DNA of 64,000 bases from Kushneria phosphatilytica (GTDB lineage Bacteria; Pseudomonadota; Gammaproteobacteria; Pseudomonadales; Halomonadaceae). Below, one piece after another: positions 9,258 through 19,193 of this stretch (position 1 is the first letter of the stretch; every line of letters starts with the position of its first letter). The DNA lies in contig NZ_CP043420.1 in the NCBI RefSeq assembly GCF_008247605.1, positions 2,976,001 through 3,040,000 on the forward strand, written 5' to 3'. The position numbers were made by a program, and so were the translations under genes. Under the pieces are notes generated by a model. The model was given only the letters and a program-made list of their open reading frames with translations. It was not told the DNA's origin and did no database searches.

Positions 9258-9746
9258 CTAACGATGATCGTGTTCACCGGAACGCTTCTGTTTGAGCTCG
9301 TTTTTGAGCTGCGCTACCGATTTGACCACCAGAAAGCCGAAGGAGACGCCATCATGTTTGGTCTGTACGGCGTGATGGAGACGGTGCGCCTGGATACGCC
9401 GCCGCCAGAAGGGACGCTGTCGATTGAAGGGGACCGCGAAACGACGGTGAACCAGCCCATCGTGGAACAGAAAATAGACGGCGCCGTAGGCAGCAATACC
9501 CAGCCCAACGGCCATTGCCGCCGGATGGCCGCGCGTGCCCACAAGAATCAGGATGATCGAGGGAATGGCAAACAACACGGCGAACAGATCATTCATCTCG
9601 AACAGACCATGACGTTCACTGTGGTGAGACTTGTGCCAGCACCATAGAAAGCCGTGCATGATGAAGCGATGGGTAAACCACGCCATGAATTCCATGGCAA
9701 AAAAAGCCAGTAGAAAAAGTGCGCAGTACCCCAGCCAGATCATCAT
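9258..9746 (-). CDS. crtZ: Beta-carotene hydroxylase-type membrane di-iron hydroxylase CrtZ
   Basis: A 162-residue integral membrane protein with the four histidine clusters of the fatty-acid/carotenoid hydroxylase family: HRFIMH (H26, H31), HKSHH (38-42), HDGLVH (H95, H100) and HRLHH (121-125). Length and motif spacing fit CrtZ, which adds 3-hydroxyl groups to beta-carotene rings to give zeaxanthin. A GGGAGG site lies before GTG/ATG/ATG at 9749/9746/9743; 9746 gives the best spacing. It follows ispH by about 20 bp on the same strand, so it is probably co-transcribed with the last MEP-pathway gene. No other crt gene is in the window, so carotenoid synthesis genes would have to lie elsewhere. 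Confidence 0.88.
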   Translation of the reverse strand: MMIWLGYCALFLLAFFAMEFMAWFTHRFIMHGFLWCWHKSHHSERHGLFEMNDLFAVLFAIPSIILILVGTRGHPAAMAVGLGIAAYGAVYFLFHDGLVHRRFAVPFNRQRPFWRRRIQAHRLHHAVQTKHDGVSFGFLVVKSVAQLKNELKQKRSGEHDHR

Positions 9747-9765
9747 CACGGCCTCCCGGAGTGTC

Positions 9766-10719
9766 TCAGACGCTGGCGATCACCTGATCACGCAGCTCAC
9801 GCGGCATAGAAAAGGTAATATTTTCCTCTCGACCGGCCAGTTCTTCCGGCGCCGTCGCGCCCATCTCCTTGAGGCGCTCGATAACCCCGCTCACCAGCAC
9901 CTCGGGCGCACTGGCGCCAGCAGTCACTCCAACCGTTTCCACATTTTCGAACCATTGCGCTTGCAGCGACTCGGCATCATCGATCAACCAGGCCGGGGTG
10001 CCCATGCGCTCGGCCAGCTCACGCAGCCGGTTGGAGTTGGAACTGTTGGCACTGCCCACCACCAGCAGAACATCGCACTGCTCGGCCAGCTCGCGCACCG
10101 CGTCCTGACGATTCTGCGTGGCGTAGCAGATATCATCCTTGCGCGGCCCCTGAATGGCCGGGAAGGTTTCCCGCAAGGCATCAATGACCTTTGCGGTATC
10201 ATCCATCGACAGGGTGGTCTGGGTTACAAAGGAGACATGTTCTGGATCCTTTACCTGCAGGTTGCGGGCATCCTCTTCGTTTTCGACCAGATGAATGGCA
10301 CCGCCATAGCTGCTGTCATAGCGCCCCATGGTGCCCTCAACCTCGGGGTGCCCCGCATGACCGATCAGAATGCACTCACGTCCGTGTCGGGCGTAACGCA
10401 GCACTTCCATATGGACTTTGGTCACCAGCGGACAGGTGGCATCGAATACTCGCAGTCCGCGGCGATCAGCCTCTTCCTGAACGGCTCTCGACACCCCATG
10501 GGCGGAAAAGATCACCAGCGCGTCATCGGGTACTTCGTCGAGTTCATCAACAAAGATCGCACCACGATCACGCAGACTATCCACCACAAAGCGGTTATGC
10601 ACTACCTCATGACGGACATAGACCGGCGCTCCGAAAACATCGAGCGCGCGGTTGACGATATCGATGGCGCGGTCAACGCCGGCGCAGAAGCCGCGGGGAT
10701 TGGCCAGCTTGATCTGCAT
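9766..10719 (-). CDS. ispH: 4-hydroxy-3-methylbut-2-enyl diphosphate reductase
   Basis: The iron-sulfur enzyme of the last MEP-pathway step, making IPP and DMAPP. The three cluster cysteines are in conserved contexts ([20 protein letters not shown] and [10 protein letters not shown]), and the substrate-binding His and SNSNRL motifs are present. The start was set at 10719 ([14 protein letters not shown]), which has a GAGG site; the frame stays open 26 codons further upstream without conserved sequence. It follows fkpB as in many proteobacteria (lspA-fkpB-ispH order) and is followed closely by crtZ. Confidence 0.95.
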   Translation of the reverse strand: MQIKLANPRGFCAGVDRAIDIVNRALDVFGAPVYVRHEVVHNRFVVDSLRDRGAIFVDELDEVPDDALVIFSAHGVSRAVQEEADRRGLRVFDATCPLVTKVHMEVLRYARHGRECILIGHAGHPEVEGTMGRYDSSYGGAIHLVENEEDARNLQVKDPEHVSFVTQTTLSMDDTAKVIDALRETFPAIQGPRKDDICYATQNRQDAVRELAEQCDVLLVVGSANSSNSNRLRELAERMGTPAWLIDDAESLQAQWFENVETVGVTAGASAPEVLVSGVIERLKEMGATAPEELAGREENITFSMPRELRDQVIASV

Positions 10720-10851
10720 GGGCCACCTCGATTGATTCATGACAATAGGTCGCAAGCCACGACACGTATGGCTCACAGTGTGGCATGTCTGGGGCACCCG
10801 GAGCGATACCCGAGTGCCATTATCAGGTATTGGCCGAGCGCATGCCAGAGG

Positions 10852-11313
10852 CTAGTGCGTGGTTGCCGGCCTGACATCCAGCACTTCAACCTCGAAAAAC
10901 AGGGTGCGCCCCGCCAGCGGATGGTTGAAATCCACCTCGACCCGGCGCCCTTCGATCGACTTGATCACGCCCGGCAGCTCACCACCGTTGGGGTCGGTAA
11001 AAGACATGACCGTGCCCGGTTCCGGCACATCCCCACCGAAGTCATCCGGCGACAGTACCTGCACATTCTGCGGATTGTACTGCCCGAAAGCCTGCTCGGG
11101 AGGGATTTCGTAGCGACCGCTCTCCCCGGCCGCCAGGCCGGTGATTGGTCGCTCGAAACCGGGCGGGAGATTACCGTCGCCATAAACGAACTCGGCAGGA
11201 CGCTTGTCCCGAGTACTGTCCACTACCGAGCCATCTTCCAGCGACAGGGTAAAATGGAGCGAGATCGTCATGTTGTCTCCGATGCGATGCCCGCTATCGT
11301 TGCGTTCATTCAT
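10852..11313 (-). CDS. fkpB: FKBP-type peptidyl-prolyl isomerase (SlpA-like)
   Basis: A 153-residue FKBP-fold protein of the SlyD/FkpB group: an N-terminal FKBP strand (ISLHFTLSLEDGSVVDST), the inserted IF flap (EIPPEQAFGQYNP) and the C-terminal HPLAGRTLFFEVEVLDV signature. It catalyses prolyl cis-trans isomerisation and acts as a chaperone in the cytoplasm. The start overlaps the lspA stop by 8 bp and has a GGGAGAGG site. It lacks the His-rich metal tail of SlyD, which separates it from that paralog. Confidence 0.93.
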   Translation of the reverse strand: MNERNDSGHRIGDNMTISLHFTLSLEDGSVVDSTRDKRPAEFVYGDGNLPPGFERPITGLAAGESGRYEIPPEQAFGQYNPQNVQVLSPDDFGGDVPEPGTVMSFTDPNGGELPGVIKSIEGRRVEVDFNHPLAGRTLFFEVEVLDVRPATTH

Positions 11314-11833
11314 GCGCCTCTCCCGCTTTGCTGCGTCGCCCCGAAAAGAGTGACGTTACAATCAGCCCGATGGCACCGAGCGTGATCGCCGTATCGGCGA
11401 TATTGAACGCCGGATAGTAGTACAGCTGCTGCCAGTGAAAGGATAAAAAGTCGATCACATAACCGTGTACAACCCGATCAAACAGGTTGCCGATGGCGCC
11501 ACCGATGATCAATGCGATGGCGGCCCGGGTAAACCGCTCATGCAGAGTGGTGCGGGTCAGCCAGACCGACAGCGCCGCTACCGCCACGACCGCAATCACG
11601 GCAAACAACCAGCGTTGCCAGCCGGCGTGCTCGGCGAGAAAGCTGAAGGCAGCCCCGGTATTATGCAGCAGCAGCAGATTGAAAAACCCCGGGATCACCT
11701 CCACCGGTCGGCCGTAGGGCAGACTCGCACTCAGCCAGGCCTTGCTGCCCAGATCAAGCGCAATGACAAGCGCCGACAGCAGCCACCAGCGCAGTGCCGA
11801 TGCGCCAAGCCGGACACCGGACGCTTCAGACAT
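11306..11833 (-). CDS. lspA: Lipoprotein signal peptidase (signal peptidase II)
   Basis: A 175-residue inner-membrane aspartyl protease with four hydrophobic segments. The catalytic pair is visible in [15 protein letters not shown] and FNIADTAI, and the conserved [10 protein letters not shown] loop is intact. It cuts prolipoproteins before the lipidated Cys. The ATG at 11833 is inside the end of ileS (8-bp overlap, ATGTCTGA), so translation is probably coupled; an upstream in-frame ATG at 11857 would overlap further and adds no conserved residues. Confidence 0.95.
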   Translation of the reverse strand: MSEASGVRLGASALRWWLLSALVIALDLGSKAWLSASLPYGRPVEVIPGFFNLLLLHNTGAAFSFLAEHAGWQRWLFAVIAVVAVAALSVWLTRTTLHERFTRAAIALIIGGAIGNLFDRVVHGYVIDFLSFHWQQLYYYPAFNIADTAITLGAIGLIVTSLFSGRRSKAGEAHE

Positions 11834-14678
11834 AGCGGCGTACCTCACCGGGGCCACCCGGCAGGTTGAGAATCGACCGCTCGGTCAGGGCAGGATGCTC
11901 GGGATGTGTACCAACATCCGGACGCCGCTCCCAGCTGCGTGCACACTTTTCCCAGGGGCTGGCAATCACACTGACCTTCACGCCTTCCAGTTCGGTCTCG
12001 GCTGCCTCCTCGCCCGCTTCGTTCAGCGACTTCAGTGTCGCCTCGGAAGTAATCAGCACGAAGCGCAGCTCTTCCCCCAGCATGGCAAGCTGGCCATAAA
12101 GGCGATCTTCAACGTACAGGGTGATCTCGCTATCGAGCGAGCCGCGGATAAGACCTTCATTACGCGCCGCTTCCAGGCGCTTGTTGACGGCCTGGCGCAC
12201 CTCGAGCACCCGCTCCCAGAACTCACGCCCCATTGGCGCATCATCCGGCAATTGAGCAAGCCCCTCATAGAAGGTGGTAAAGAAGATGCTTTCTTCACGT
12301 TCACCCGGGATGTGCTCATGGATCTCCTCGGCAGTAAACGAGGTGATTGGCGCAATCCAACGGCTCATCGCTTCGATCACGTGATAGAGCGCACTCTGGC
12401 AGCTCCGTCGCGCCAGCGAATCGGCCTGGGTGGTGTACTGTCGATCCTTGATGATATCGAGATAGAAGCTGCCCAGATCGCGCGAACAGAAGGTATGAAC
12501 CTGCTGGTAGATATCCAGGAAGCGATATTCGTTGTACGCCTGCTCGATACGCTCCTGCAGCAACGAGGCACGATCAACCAGCCAGCGATCCAGTGCCAGC
12601 ATGTCATCAAAGGCCACCAGGTCACGCTTCGGCTCGAAGCCGGTGAGATTACCCAGCAGAAAGCGCGAGGTATTGCGGATGCGACGATAGGCATCAGCCG
12701 TACGCTTGAGGATCTCATCGGAGACGGCCATTTCACCGGAGTAGTCCGTTGAGGCCACCCACAGACGCAGAATATCGGCACCGAGACGATCCATGACCTG
12801 CTGGGGTGCAATCACGTTACCCAGCGACTTCGACATCTTGCGTCCGTCGGCGTCAACAGTGAACCCGTGCGTCAGCAGCGCCCTGTAAGGCGGATGGCCA
12901 TCGATCGCGCTGCCGGTCAGCAGTGAAGAGTGAAACCAGCCCCGGTGCTGATCCGAACCTTCCAGGTAAAGATCGGCGATCGGCCCTTCCGCATGACCCA
13001 TCGGGTGGGAACCACGCATCACATGAAAGTGGGTCGTACCCGAATCGAACCAGACATCCAGGGTATCGGTCACCTTTTCATACTGGTTGGCTTCTTCACC
13101 CAGCAGATCATGTGCCTCCAGCCCGAACCAGGCCTCGATCCCAGACTGCTCAACCTTTTGTGCCACGGCTTCCATCAGTTCCACGGTACGCGGATGCAGT
13201 TCGCCGGTTTCGCGGTGGAGAAAGAACGGGATCGGTACACCCCAGTTGCGCTGACGCGAGATGCACCAGTCCGGACGACCTTCGATCATCCCACGGAGCC
13301 GAGCCTGCCCCCAGGCAGGATGAAAGCGGGTCGCTTCGACACCGGCCAGCGCCCTGTCTCGCAATGACTCTCCCTGGCGGCCAGCCTGATCCATGCGGAT
13401 GAACCACTGCGCGGTGGCGCGATAGACCAGCGGCGTCTTGTGCCGCCAGCAGTGCATGTAGCTGTGCTCCATACGCCGATGCGCCAGCAGTGTACCCGCC
13501 TGCTCCAGGATCTCGACGATATGAGCGTTGGCCTTCCAGATGTTCTGCCCCCCGAACAGAGGCAGCGACTCGGCATAGACGCCGTTGCCCTGGACCGGAT
13601 TGAGAATGTCCTCGAATGCCATGCCGTAGCGACGACAGGTAAAGAAATCATCCTCGCCATAGGCCGGTGCCGAATGCACGATACCGGTGCCGGCCCCCAG
13701 CTCGACGTAATCCGCCAGTTGCACCGGCGAGACACGGTCGTAGCCACCGTCGACTCCAGCCAGCGGGTGACGGAACTCGAGCAGCTCCAGCGCGCTGCCG
13801 GAAGTGGTGGCCAGCACATCACCCTCCAGGCCATAACGCTCGAGACAGCTTTCCACCAGCTCTTCAGCCAGCAGCAACACCCGCCCACCACTGTGCACCA
13901 GTGCATAGGTAAAATCGGGATGCACGTTGAGCGCCTGGTTGGCCGGAATGGTCCAGGGCGTCGTCGTCCAGATCACCACTGCAGCCGGTGCGGGCAGAGC
14001 CTCCAGGCCGAATGCGGCAGCCAGCCGGCCGGCATCGACAACCTCGAACGCCACATCGATGGCATCGGATTCCTTGTTCTGATATTCCACCTCGGCTTCG
14101 GCCAGTGCCGAGCCGCAATCGAAACACCAGTTGACCGGTTTGAGGCCCTTGAACACGAAACCGTGCTCGACGATCTTCGCCAGCGCCCGGATCTCACCGG
14201 CCTCGTTGGCATAATCCATGGTGCGATAGGGATTTTCCCAGTCGCCGACCACGCCCAGGCGCACGAAGTCGGTCCGCTGAACATCAATCTGCTCGGCCGC
14301 ATAGGTGCGACACAAGTCACGTGTCTTCTCCGGTGAGAGCTGCTTGCCGTAAGTCGTTTCCACCTTGTGCTCGATCGGCAGTCCATGGCAGTCCCAACCC
14401 GGCACATAGGGCGCATCGAAGCCGGCCAGCGTCTTCGACTTGACGATGAAATCCTTGAGGATCTTGTTGACGGCATGACCGATATGAATGCTGCCGTTGG
14501 CATAGGGCGGGCCATCATGCAGCACGAACTTCTCGCGACTGCGGCCAAGTTCACGCAGGCGCTGATACAACCCGATCTCATGCCAGTGCTGAATGCGCCG
14601 TGGCTCCTGCGAGGGCAGGTTGCCGCGCATGGGGAAATCGGTATGGGGCAGGTTCAGCGTGTGCTTGTAATCGCTCAT
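11826..14678 (-). CDS. ileS: Isoleucyl-tRNA synthetase (C-terminal zinc cysteines mostly lost)
   Basis: A 950-residue class I synthetase. The HIGH motif appears as HIGH in [16 protein letters not shown] in [10 protein letters not shown], and the editing domain and anticodon-binding region are of full length. The usual C-terminal C-x2-C-x16-C-x2-C zinc knuckle is present in spacing but not residues: positions 912/915/932/935 read Cys, Ser, Thr, Ser, although the flanking [10 protein letters not shown] core is perfectly kept. It is followed by lspA and fkpB in overlapping frames and preceded by ribF (9-bp gap). Confidence 0.96.
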   Translation of the reverse strand: MSDYKHTLNLPHTDFPMRGNLPSQEPRRIQHWHEIGLYQRLRELGRSREKFVLHDGPPYANGSIHIGHAVNKILKDFIVKSKTLAGFDAPYVPGWDCHGLPIEHKVETTYGKQLSPEKTRDLCRTYAAEQIDVQRTDFVRLGVVGDWENPYRTMDYANEAGEIRALAKIVEHGFVFKGLKPVNWCFDCGSALAEAEVEYQNKESDAIDVAFEVVDAGRLAAAFGLEALPAPAAVVIWTTTPWTIPANQALNVHPDFTYALVHSGGRVLLLAEELVESCLERYGLEGDVLATTSGSALELLEFRHPLAGVDGGYDRVSPVQLADYVELGAGTGIVHSAPAYGEDDFFTCRRYGMAFEDILNPVQGNGVYAESLPLFGGQNIWKANAHIVEILEQAGTLLAHRRMEHSYMHCWRHKTPLVYRATAQWFIRMDQAGRQGESLRDRALAGVEATRFHPAWGQARLRGMIEGRPDWCISRQRNWGVPIPFFLHRETGELHPRTVELMEAVAQKVEQSGIEAWFGLEAHDLLGEEANQYEKVTDTLDVWFDSGTTHFHVMRGSHPMGHAEGPIADLYLEGSDQHRGWFHSSLLTGSAIDGHPPYRALLTHGFTVDADGRKMSKSLGNVIAPQQVMDRLGADILRLWVASTDYSGEMAVSDEILKRTADAYRRIRNTSRFLLGNLTGFEPKRDLVAFDDMLALDRWLVDRASLLQERIEQAYNEYRFLDIYQQVHTFCSRDLGSFYLDIIKDRQYTTQADSLARRSCQSALYHVIEAMSRWIAPITSFTAEEIHEHIPGEREESIFFTTFYEGLAQLPDDAPMGREFWERVLEVRQAVNKRLEAARNEGLIRGSLDSEITLYVEDRLYGQLAMLGEELRFVLITSEATLKSLNEAGEEAAETELEGVKVSVIASPWEKCARSWERRPDVGTHPEHPALTERSILNLPGGPGEVRRYV

Positions 14679-14687
14679 GGTCGTGAG

Positions 14688-15710
14688 TCAGCCGTCTTCA
14701 GAATCGTTGGGCGAGAGTGTCGCAGCCAGTGGGGCGGATGCCAGCGGCAGGTCCGCGGCACCAAAATCGTCATGGGTCGGTATCGAGCGGGAGAAGAAAT
14801 CACGCGCACGAGCGATGTCATCCGCCATCCATCGCTTGAGCGTCTCGATACCATCAAAGGTCATTTCGCCTCGCAGCCGGGCACACGGCATGACCGTCAT
14901 TATCCGGCCATAAAGGCACTCATTGAAATCAAACAGATGCACTTCCAGTACCGGCCGCTCTCCCCCCACAGTGGGGCGCCAGCCGATATTGGCCACGCCG
15001 GGCAGGCGCCGGCCATCCTCCAGCTCGGTCAACACCGCATACACGCCACGCAACGCCATCGGCCCGGTCAGCAAGGGAACATTGGCAGTGGGTACGCCAA
15101 TGGTACGACCCAGCTGACGGTCGCGAATGACGCGACCATGCAGCTGCCAGGGGCGGCCCAGCAGGCGCGCGGCCTGAAGAAAGTTACCCGACGCCAGCAG
15201 CGTACGCACCCGTGAACTCGAAACACGCTCGTTATCCAGCGTAAAGGTTCGGGTATGTTCCAGACTGTAGCCGCTCTCCTCGCCTACTCGCCGCAACAGC
15301 TCGAAATCACCGGCCCGATCACAGCCAAAGCGAAAATCGTCACCGACCACCAGATGACGCACACCCAGACCTTCGATCAATACCCGATCAATGAATTCAC
15401 GCGCCGAAAGCTCACGCAGCCGACGGTTGAACGGCAGACAAAGGACCCGATCGGCACCATGAGCGGCCAGCAAACGCACCTTGTCGGAGAGCCGGGTCAA
15501 CCGCGGTGGCGCCTGGTCCCCGGCAAAGTATTCACGTGGCTGGGGCTCAAAGATCACTACCACCGCCGGCAGGTCATGGGCCCGCGCGTGCGTCTTGAGT
15601 TGATCGAGAATCGCCTGATGCCCACGATGCACGCCATCGAAATTGCCAATGGTCACCACACTGTTGCGATGACGTGGGCGCAGATTGTGCAGGCCTCGGA
15701 TCAGTTCCAT
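14688..15710 (-). CDS. ribF: Bifunctional riboflavin kinase / FAD synthetase
   Basis: Makes FMN from riboflavin and ATP, then FAD. The N-terminal nucleotidyltransferase carries GNFDGVHRGHQ and the SSSRVR loop; the C-terminal flavokinase carries GVPTANV and ends with a family-typical EMTFDGIETLKRWMADD. The ATG at 15710 begins MELIRGLHNL, the normal family start; the open frame extends 44 codons upstream without conservation. It precedes ileS by 9 bp, the classical ribF-ileS-lspA order. The last 30 residues are a low-complexity Ala/Ser/Pro-rich tail. Confidence 0.95.
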   Translation of the reverse strand: MELIRGLHNLRPRHRNSVVTIGNFDGVHRGHQAILDQLKTHARAHDLPAVVVIFEPQPREYFAGDQAPPRLTRLSDKVRLLAAHGADRVLCLPFNRRLRELSAREFIDRVLIEGLGVRHLVVGDDFRFGCDRAGDFELLRRVGEESGYSLEHTRTFTLDNERVSSSRVRTLLASGNFLQAARLLGRPWQLHGRVIRDRQLGRTIGVPTANVPLLTGPMALRGVYAVLTELEDGRRLPGVANIGWRPTVGGERPVLEVHLFDFNECLYGRIMTVMPCARLRGEMTFDGIETLKRWMADDIARARDFFSRSIPTHDDFGAADLPLASAPLAATLSPNDSEDG

Positions 15711-15893
15711 GGAAGCATCGCCAGGATCATCGCTGAAAGGGATCGAGTATAGCCGGATGCACGCCAGCTCGACACCACCTGCACGGTTTCGGAAGAACGA
15801 CGTCATGCAGATGGACACTGGTGGGGCCGCTGACACCACCACCCACGCCGTAGTAAATGCCGTGTAAACAGGACATGACAGCTCGACTGTCGG

Positions 15894-17450
15894 TCAACCG
15901 TGCAATCGGAAGTGCCTCAGGCGCACACCAGTCACTGCCAGCCAGGCGAAATAGACCGCTACCCCGCCACTCACCAGTGCAATGATCACGCCCAGCCGTC
16001 GGGGTAGCCCCCAGGCCAGCCAGTGATGCCACTCCGGCGTCAGCCACCACAATCCGCCCGTCAGCAGCAGACAGCCACCACCCAGCTGCCCCGCCAGCTT
16101 CCCCCAGCCGGGCTGAAAGTGCATCACGCCCTGCCGGCGCAGCCCTCGGGCCAACAGACCGGCATTGAGCCAGGCCGACAGCGAAGTGGCCAGCGCCAGG
16201 CCCGCATGGATGAATGGTCCCATCAGCAGCACATTGAGTCCCATATTGGCCACCATGGCAATGATGCCAATCTTCACCGGTGTCGCGGTATCCTGGCGAG
16301 CGTAATAGCCCGGCGCCAGCACCTTGATCAGCATGAAAGCCAGCAGCCCGACCGCATAGGCACGCAGACTCATGGCCGACATCATGATGTCATGCTCGGT
16401 CATCGCACCATACTGAAACAGTGTCACCAGCAGCGGCTCGGCCAGCACCAGCAGCGCCAGCGCCGCCGGCAGGCCGATCAGCAGTACCGCGCGCACGCCC
16501 CAGTCGATCATGCGCGCAAAATGCGCCGGATCATCGGTGGCATGCTGGCGAGACAATGCCGGCAGAATCACTGTACCGATGGCGATACCAAAAACGCCCA
16601 GCGGCAACTCGACCAGTCGATCGGAATAATACAGCCAGGAAACGCTTCCCGAGACCAGCAGCGACGCCAGTACGGTATCTACCAGCAGATTGATCTGTGA
16701 AACGGAAACCCCGAACATTGCCGGCCCCATCAAACGGAGAATCCGGCGTACACCCTGATGACGAAAACTCGGTCGTAGCCGGGGCAGCAGATCAAGTCGG
16801 GCCAGAAACGGCAACTGGAACAGCAACTGGGCCAGTCCGGCCAGCAATACTCCCCAGGCCAACGCCATCACAGGCACATCCAGTAACGGCGAGAGCCATA
16901 GCGCGGCGGCGATCATCACCAGATTGAGCAGTACAGGCGTAAACGCCGGGACAGCAAATCGACTGTAGCTATTGAGCACACTGCCGGAAAAGGCGGTCAG
17001 CGAAATCAGCAACAGGTAGGGAAAAGTGATGCGCAGCATGTCGGCGGTCAGCGCCAGCTTGCCGTGACCATCATCATGAAAGCCCGGCGCGAATACCCAC
17101 ACCAGCCAGGGAGCACAAACGACCGCTATCACGGTCAGCGCCAGTAGTACCAGTGTCAGGGTGCCGGCAGTGGCATCGAGCAGCTCGCGGGTCTCGCGAT
17201 GCTCACGCTGAGTGGCGTACTCCGACAGCACAGGCACGAAGGCCTGATTGAAGGCCCCCTCGGCGAACAGTCGGCGCATGAAATTGGGAATGCGAAAGGC
17301 AATGAAGAAAGCATCTGCCCCGCTACCGGCGCCGAACAGGGTCGCGATCACCACGTCCCTTACCAGCCCCATGACGCGCGACAGCATCGTCATGGCACCG
17401 ACTACAGCGCCGGAGCGCAGCAGTCCACTGCCCGATCGGGATTGATTCAT
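15894..17450 (-). CDS. murJ: Lipid II flippase MurJ (MviN)
   Basis: A 518-residue polytopic membrane protein of the MOP superfamily with about 14 transmembrane segments. The N-terminal signature is typical (SGAVVGAMTMLSRVMGLVRDVVIATLFGAG, then DAFFIAFRIPNFMRRLFAEGAFNQAFVPV). It flips the peptidoglycan precursor lipid II across the inner membrane. It lies between rpsT and ribF as in Pseudomonas. A 183-bp gap separates it from ribF. Confidence 0.95.
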   Translation of the reverse strand: MNQSRSGSGLLRSGAVVGAMTMLSRVMGLVRDVVIATLFGAGSGADAFFIAFRIPNFMRRLFAEGAFNQAFVPVLSEYATQREHRETRELLDATAGTLTLVLLALTVIAVVCAPWLVWVFAPGFHDDGHGKLALTADMLRITFPYLLLISLTAFSGSVLNSYSRFAVPAFTPVLLNLVMIAAALWLSPLLDVPVMALAWGVLLAGLAQLLFQLPFLARLDLLPRLRPSFRHQGVRRILRLMGPAMFGVSVSQINLLVDTVLASLLVSGSVSWLYYSDRLVELPLGVFGIAIGTVILPALSRQHATDDPAHFARMIDWGVRAVLLIGLPAALALLVLAEPLLVTLFQYGAMTEHDIMMSAMSLRAYAVGLLAFMLIKVLAPGYYARQDTATPVKIGIIAMVANMGLNVLLMGPFIHAGLALATSLSAWLNAGLLARGLRRQGVMHFQPGWGKLAGQLGGGCLLLTGGLWWLTPEWHHWLAWGLPRRLGVIIALVSGGVAVYFAWLAVTGVRLRHFRLHG

Positions 17451-17538
17451 GACAAGACGCTCGCTGCGAACTCGCTCAGGGTCGGCTGTTCGTCAGCCGA
17501 ACCGGTAATCATTGCCGATCTGCTGCAGTGATCGGCGA

Positions 17539-17568
17539 CAAAAAAACCGGCCGAAGCCGGTTTTTTCT
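17539..17568 (-). terminator. Rho-independent terminator of rpsT
   Basis: An 11-bp perfect stem (17541-17551 with 17556-17566) around a CGAA loop, with A and T runs on both sides so that it can work in either direction. It lies 18 bp past the rpsT stop on the minus strand. Confidence 0.9.
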
Positions 17569-17583
17569 ACAGCGCTCCCGGCT

Positions 17584-17850
17584 TCAGGCCGCCAGCGCCT
17601 TGATACGGGCATTGAGTCGGCTCTTGACGCGCGCGGCGCGCTTCTTGTCATAGGCCGGCTTGTCGGCGATGCGATCAATCACTTTCTGGGCCGCGCGGAA
17701 TTCACTCATGGCGGCGGCATGATCACCGCTGCGGATCGCCTTGACCACGCGCTTGATGTAAGTACGCACCATCGAACGCTGGCTGGCATTGTGCTTGCGG
17801 CGCAGTTCGTTCTTGAGGGCGCGTTTGCGGGCCTGCTTGGTATTGGCCAT
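17584..17850 (-). CDS. rpsT: 30S ribosomal protein S20
   Basis: An 88-residue basic protein with the S20 start MANTKQARKRALKNELRRKHNASQRS and the KPAYDKKRAARVKSRLNARI end. It binds 16S rRNA early in small-subunit assembly. It has its own terminator and a 165-bp leader, so it is a single-gene transcript; a weak promoter is proposed at 17976-18004. In E. coli S20 represses its own translation; no specific leader element could be identified here. Confidence 0.97.
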   Translation of the reverse strand: MANTKQARKRALKNELRRKHNASQRSMVRTYIKRVVKAIRSGDHAAAMSEFRAAQKVIDRIADKPAYDKKRAARVKSRLNARIKALAA

Positions 17851-17975
17851 CGTCGTGTCTCCCTGGAGATGTGGACGTCGTGCATTGATTGGAGCGCCTC
17901 TTGGGTGGGCGCCTGCGACCGATCAGACCGTGGCGAATAACCGCTGGCCAGCGGTCGGATCCTGAAGCGTGCGGC

Positions 17976-18004
17976 ATTCTAACAGCGTCGCGCTCGTCGT
18001 ACCA
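17976..18004 (-). promoter_or_regulatory. Possible promoter of rpsT
   Basis: On the minus strand a TAGAAT -10 (17976-17981) lies 17 bp from a poor -35 (TGGTAC, 17999-18004), about 125 bp before the rpsT start. The -10 is good and the -35 weak. Confidence 0.4.
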
Positions 18005-18015
18005 GATGGCGATGA

Positions 18016-19149
18016 TTACAGCACCACCAGATTGTCGCGATGGATCAGCTCCGGCGCTTCCATATAGCCCAGCACGCTGCTGATGGCGTGACTGGCCATA
18101 CCGAGGATATGCGCCGCTTCACCTGCATCGTAATTCACCAGCCCTCGTGCAATCACACTGCCCTGCTCATCCACGCAGGAGACCATGTCGCCGCGCCGGA
18201 ATGAACCGGTCACTTTTACCACCCCGACCGGCAGCAGGCTTGAACCGCGATCACGCAGGCCGGCTACCGCTCCTTCATCAAGCGTCAGGGTGCCACGCAC
18301 CTGCAACTGACCGGCCAGCCAGCGCTTGCGCGCGGTCATTGGCGCATGCTCGGGATGCAACAGAGTGCCGAGTCGCTCACCGGCCATCAACCGAGTCAGA
18401 ACATCAGGCTGCCGCCCACTGGCTATAGCCGTCACGGCCCCGGATCTGGCCGCCAGTCGCGCAGCACGCACCTTGGTCGCCATACCACCACGCCCCAGCG
18501 CGCCGCCGTCTCCGGCTACCCTGACCCAGCGCGGATCATCAGCCTCACCTTCGTGGATCAGGCTGGCCTGCGGGTTGTGACGGGGATCGGCATCGAACAG
18601 TCCCTCCTGATCGGTCAGGATCAGCAGGGCGTCTGCCTCCAGCAGATTGGCGACCAGCGCCCCCAGGGTATCGTTGTCACCAAAGCGAATCTCATCAGTG
18701 ACCACGGTATCGTTCTCATTAACAATCGCCATGACCTGCATGCCGAGCAGGGTACGCAATGCCGAGCGGGCGTTGAGATAGCGTTTGCGATTGGACAGAT
18801 CATCATGAGTCAGCAGAATCTGCGCGGTACGAATGCCAAAGCGAGCGAAATGCTGCTCATAGCACTGCACCAAACCGGTCTGCCCAACGGCCGCCGCAGC
18901 CTGCAGCTCATGCAGCGCTCCGGGACGGCGCATCCAGCCAAGCCGTGCCATGCCTTCGGCCACCGCACCGGAAGAGACCAGCACGACCTCGACACCACGA
19001 TCATGCAAGGTCGCCAGCTGATCTACCCAACCGGCGATGGCGGCTTCATCGAGCCCGCGGCCATCATTGGTCAGCAGGGCACTACCGATCTTGACCACCA
19101 CGCGCCGAGCTCGCTCCAGTACGGCACGCGTCGCTGCCTGTTCACTCAT
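18016..19149 (-). CDS. proB: Glutamate 5-kinase with C-terminal PUA domain
   Basis: First enzyme of proline synthesis, phosphorylating glutamate. The 377-residue protein has an amino-acid-kinase domain ([48 protein letters not shown]) and a PUA domain from about residue 280 ([24 protein letters not shown]). It lies 44 bp downstream of obgE on the same strand. proA is not in this window. In a halophile proline can serve as an osmolyte, but nothing here shows osmotic control. Confidence 0.96.
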   Translation of the reverse strand: MSEQAATRAVLERARRVVVKIGSALLTNDGRGLDEAAIAGWVDQLATLHDRGVEVVLVSSGAVAEGMARLGWMRRPGALHELQAAAAVGQTGLVQCYEQHFARFGIRTAQILLTHDDLSNRKRYLNARSALRTLLGMQVMAIVNENDTVVTDEIRFGDNDTLGALVANLLEADALLILTDQEGLFDADPRHNPQASLIHEGEADDPRWVRVAGDGGALGRGGMATKVRAARLAARSGAVTAIASGRQPDVLTRLMAGERLGTLLHPEHAPMTARKRWLAGQLQVRGTLTLDEGAVAGLRDRGSSLLPVGVVKVTGSFRRGDMVSCVDEQGSVIARGLVNYDAGEAAHILGMASHAISSVLGYMEAPELIHRDNLVVL

Positions 19150-19193
19150 GCCTTGCTCTCCAACTGCCCCGGTATCATTGTCGCCAGCCTGAA

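Noticed and set aside
9631..11385. A 584-codon open frame on the plus strand
   Set aside because: It is antisense to crtZ, ispH and fkpB, which carry full family motifs; its own translation has no recognisable domain and is a mirror of GC-rich codon use.
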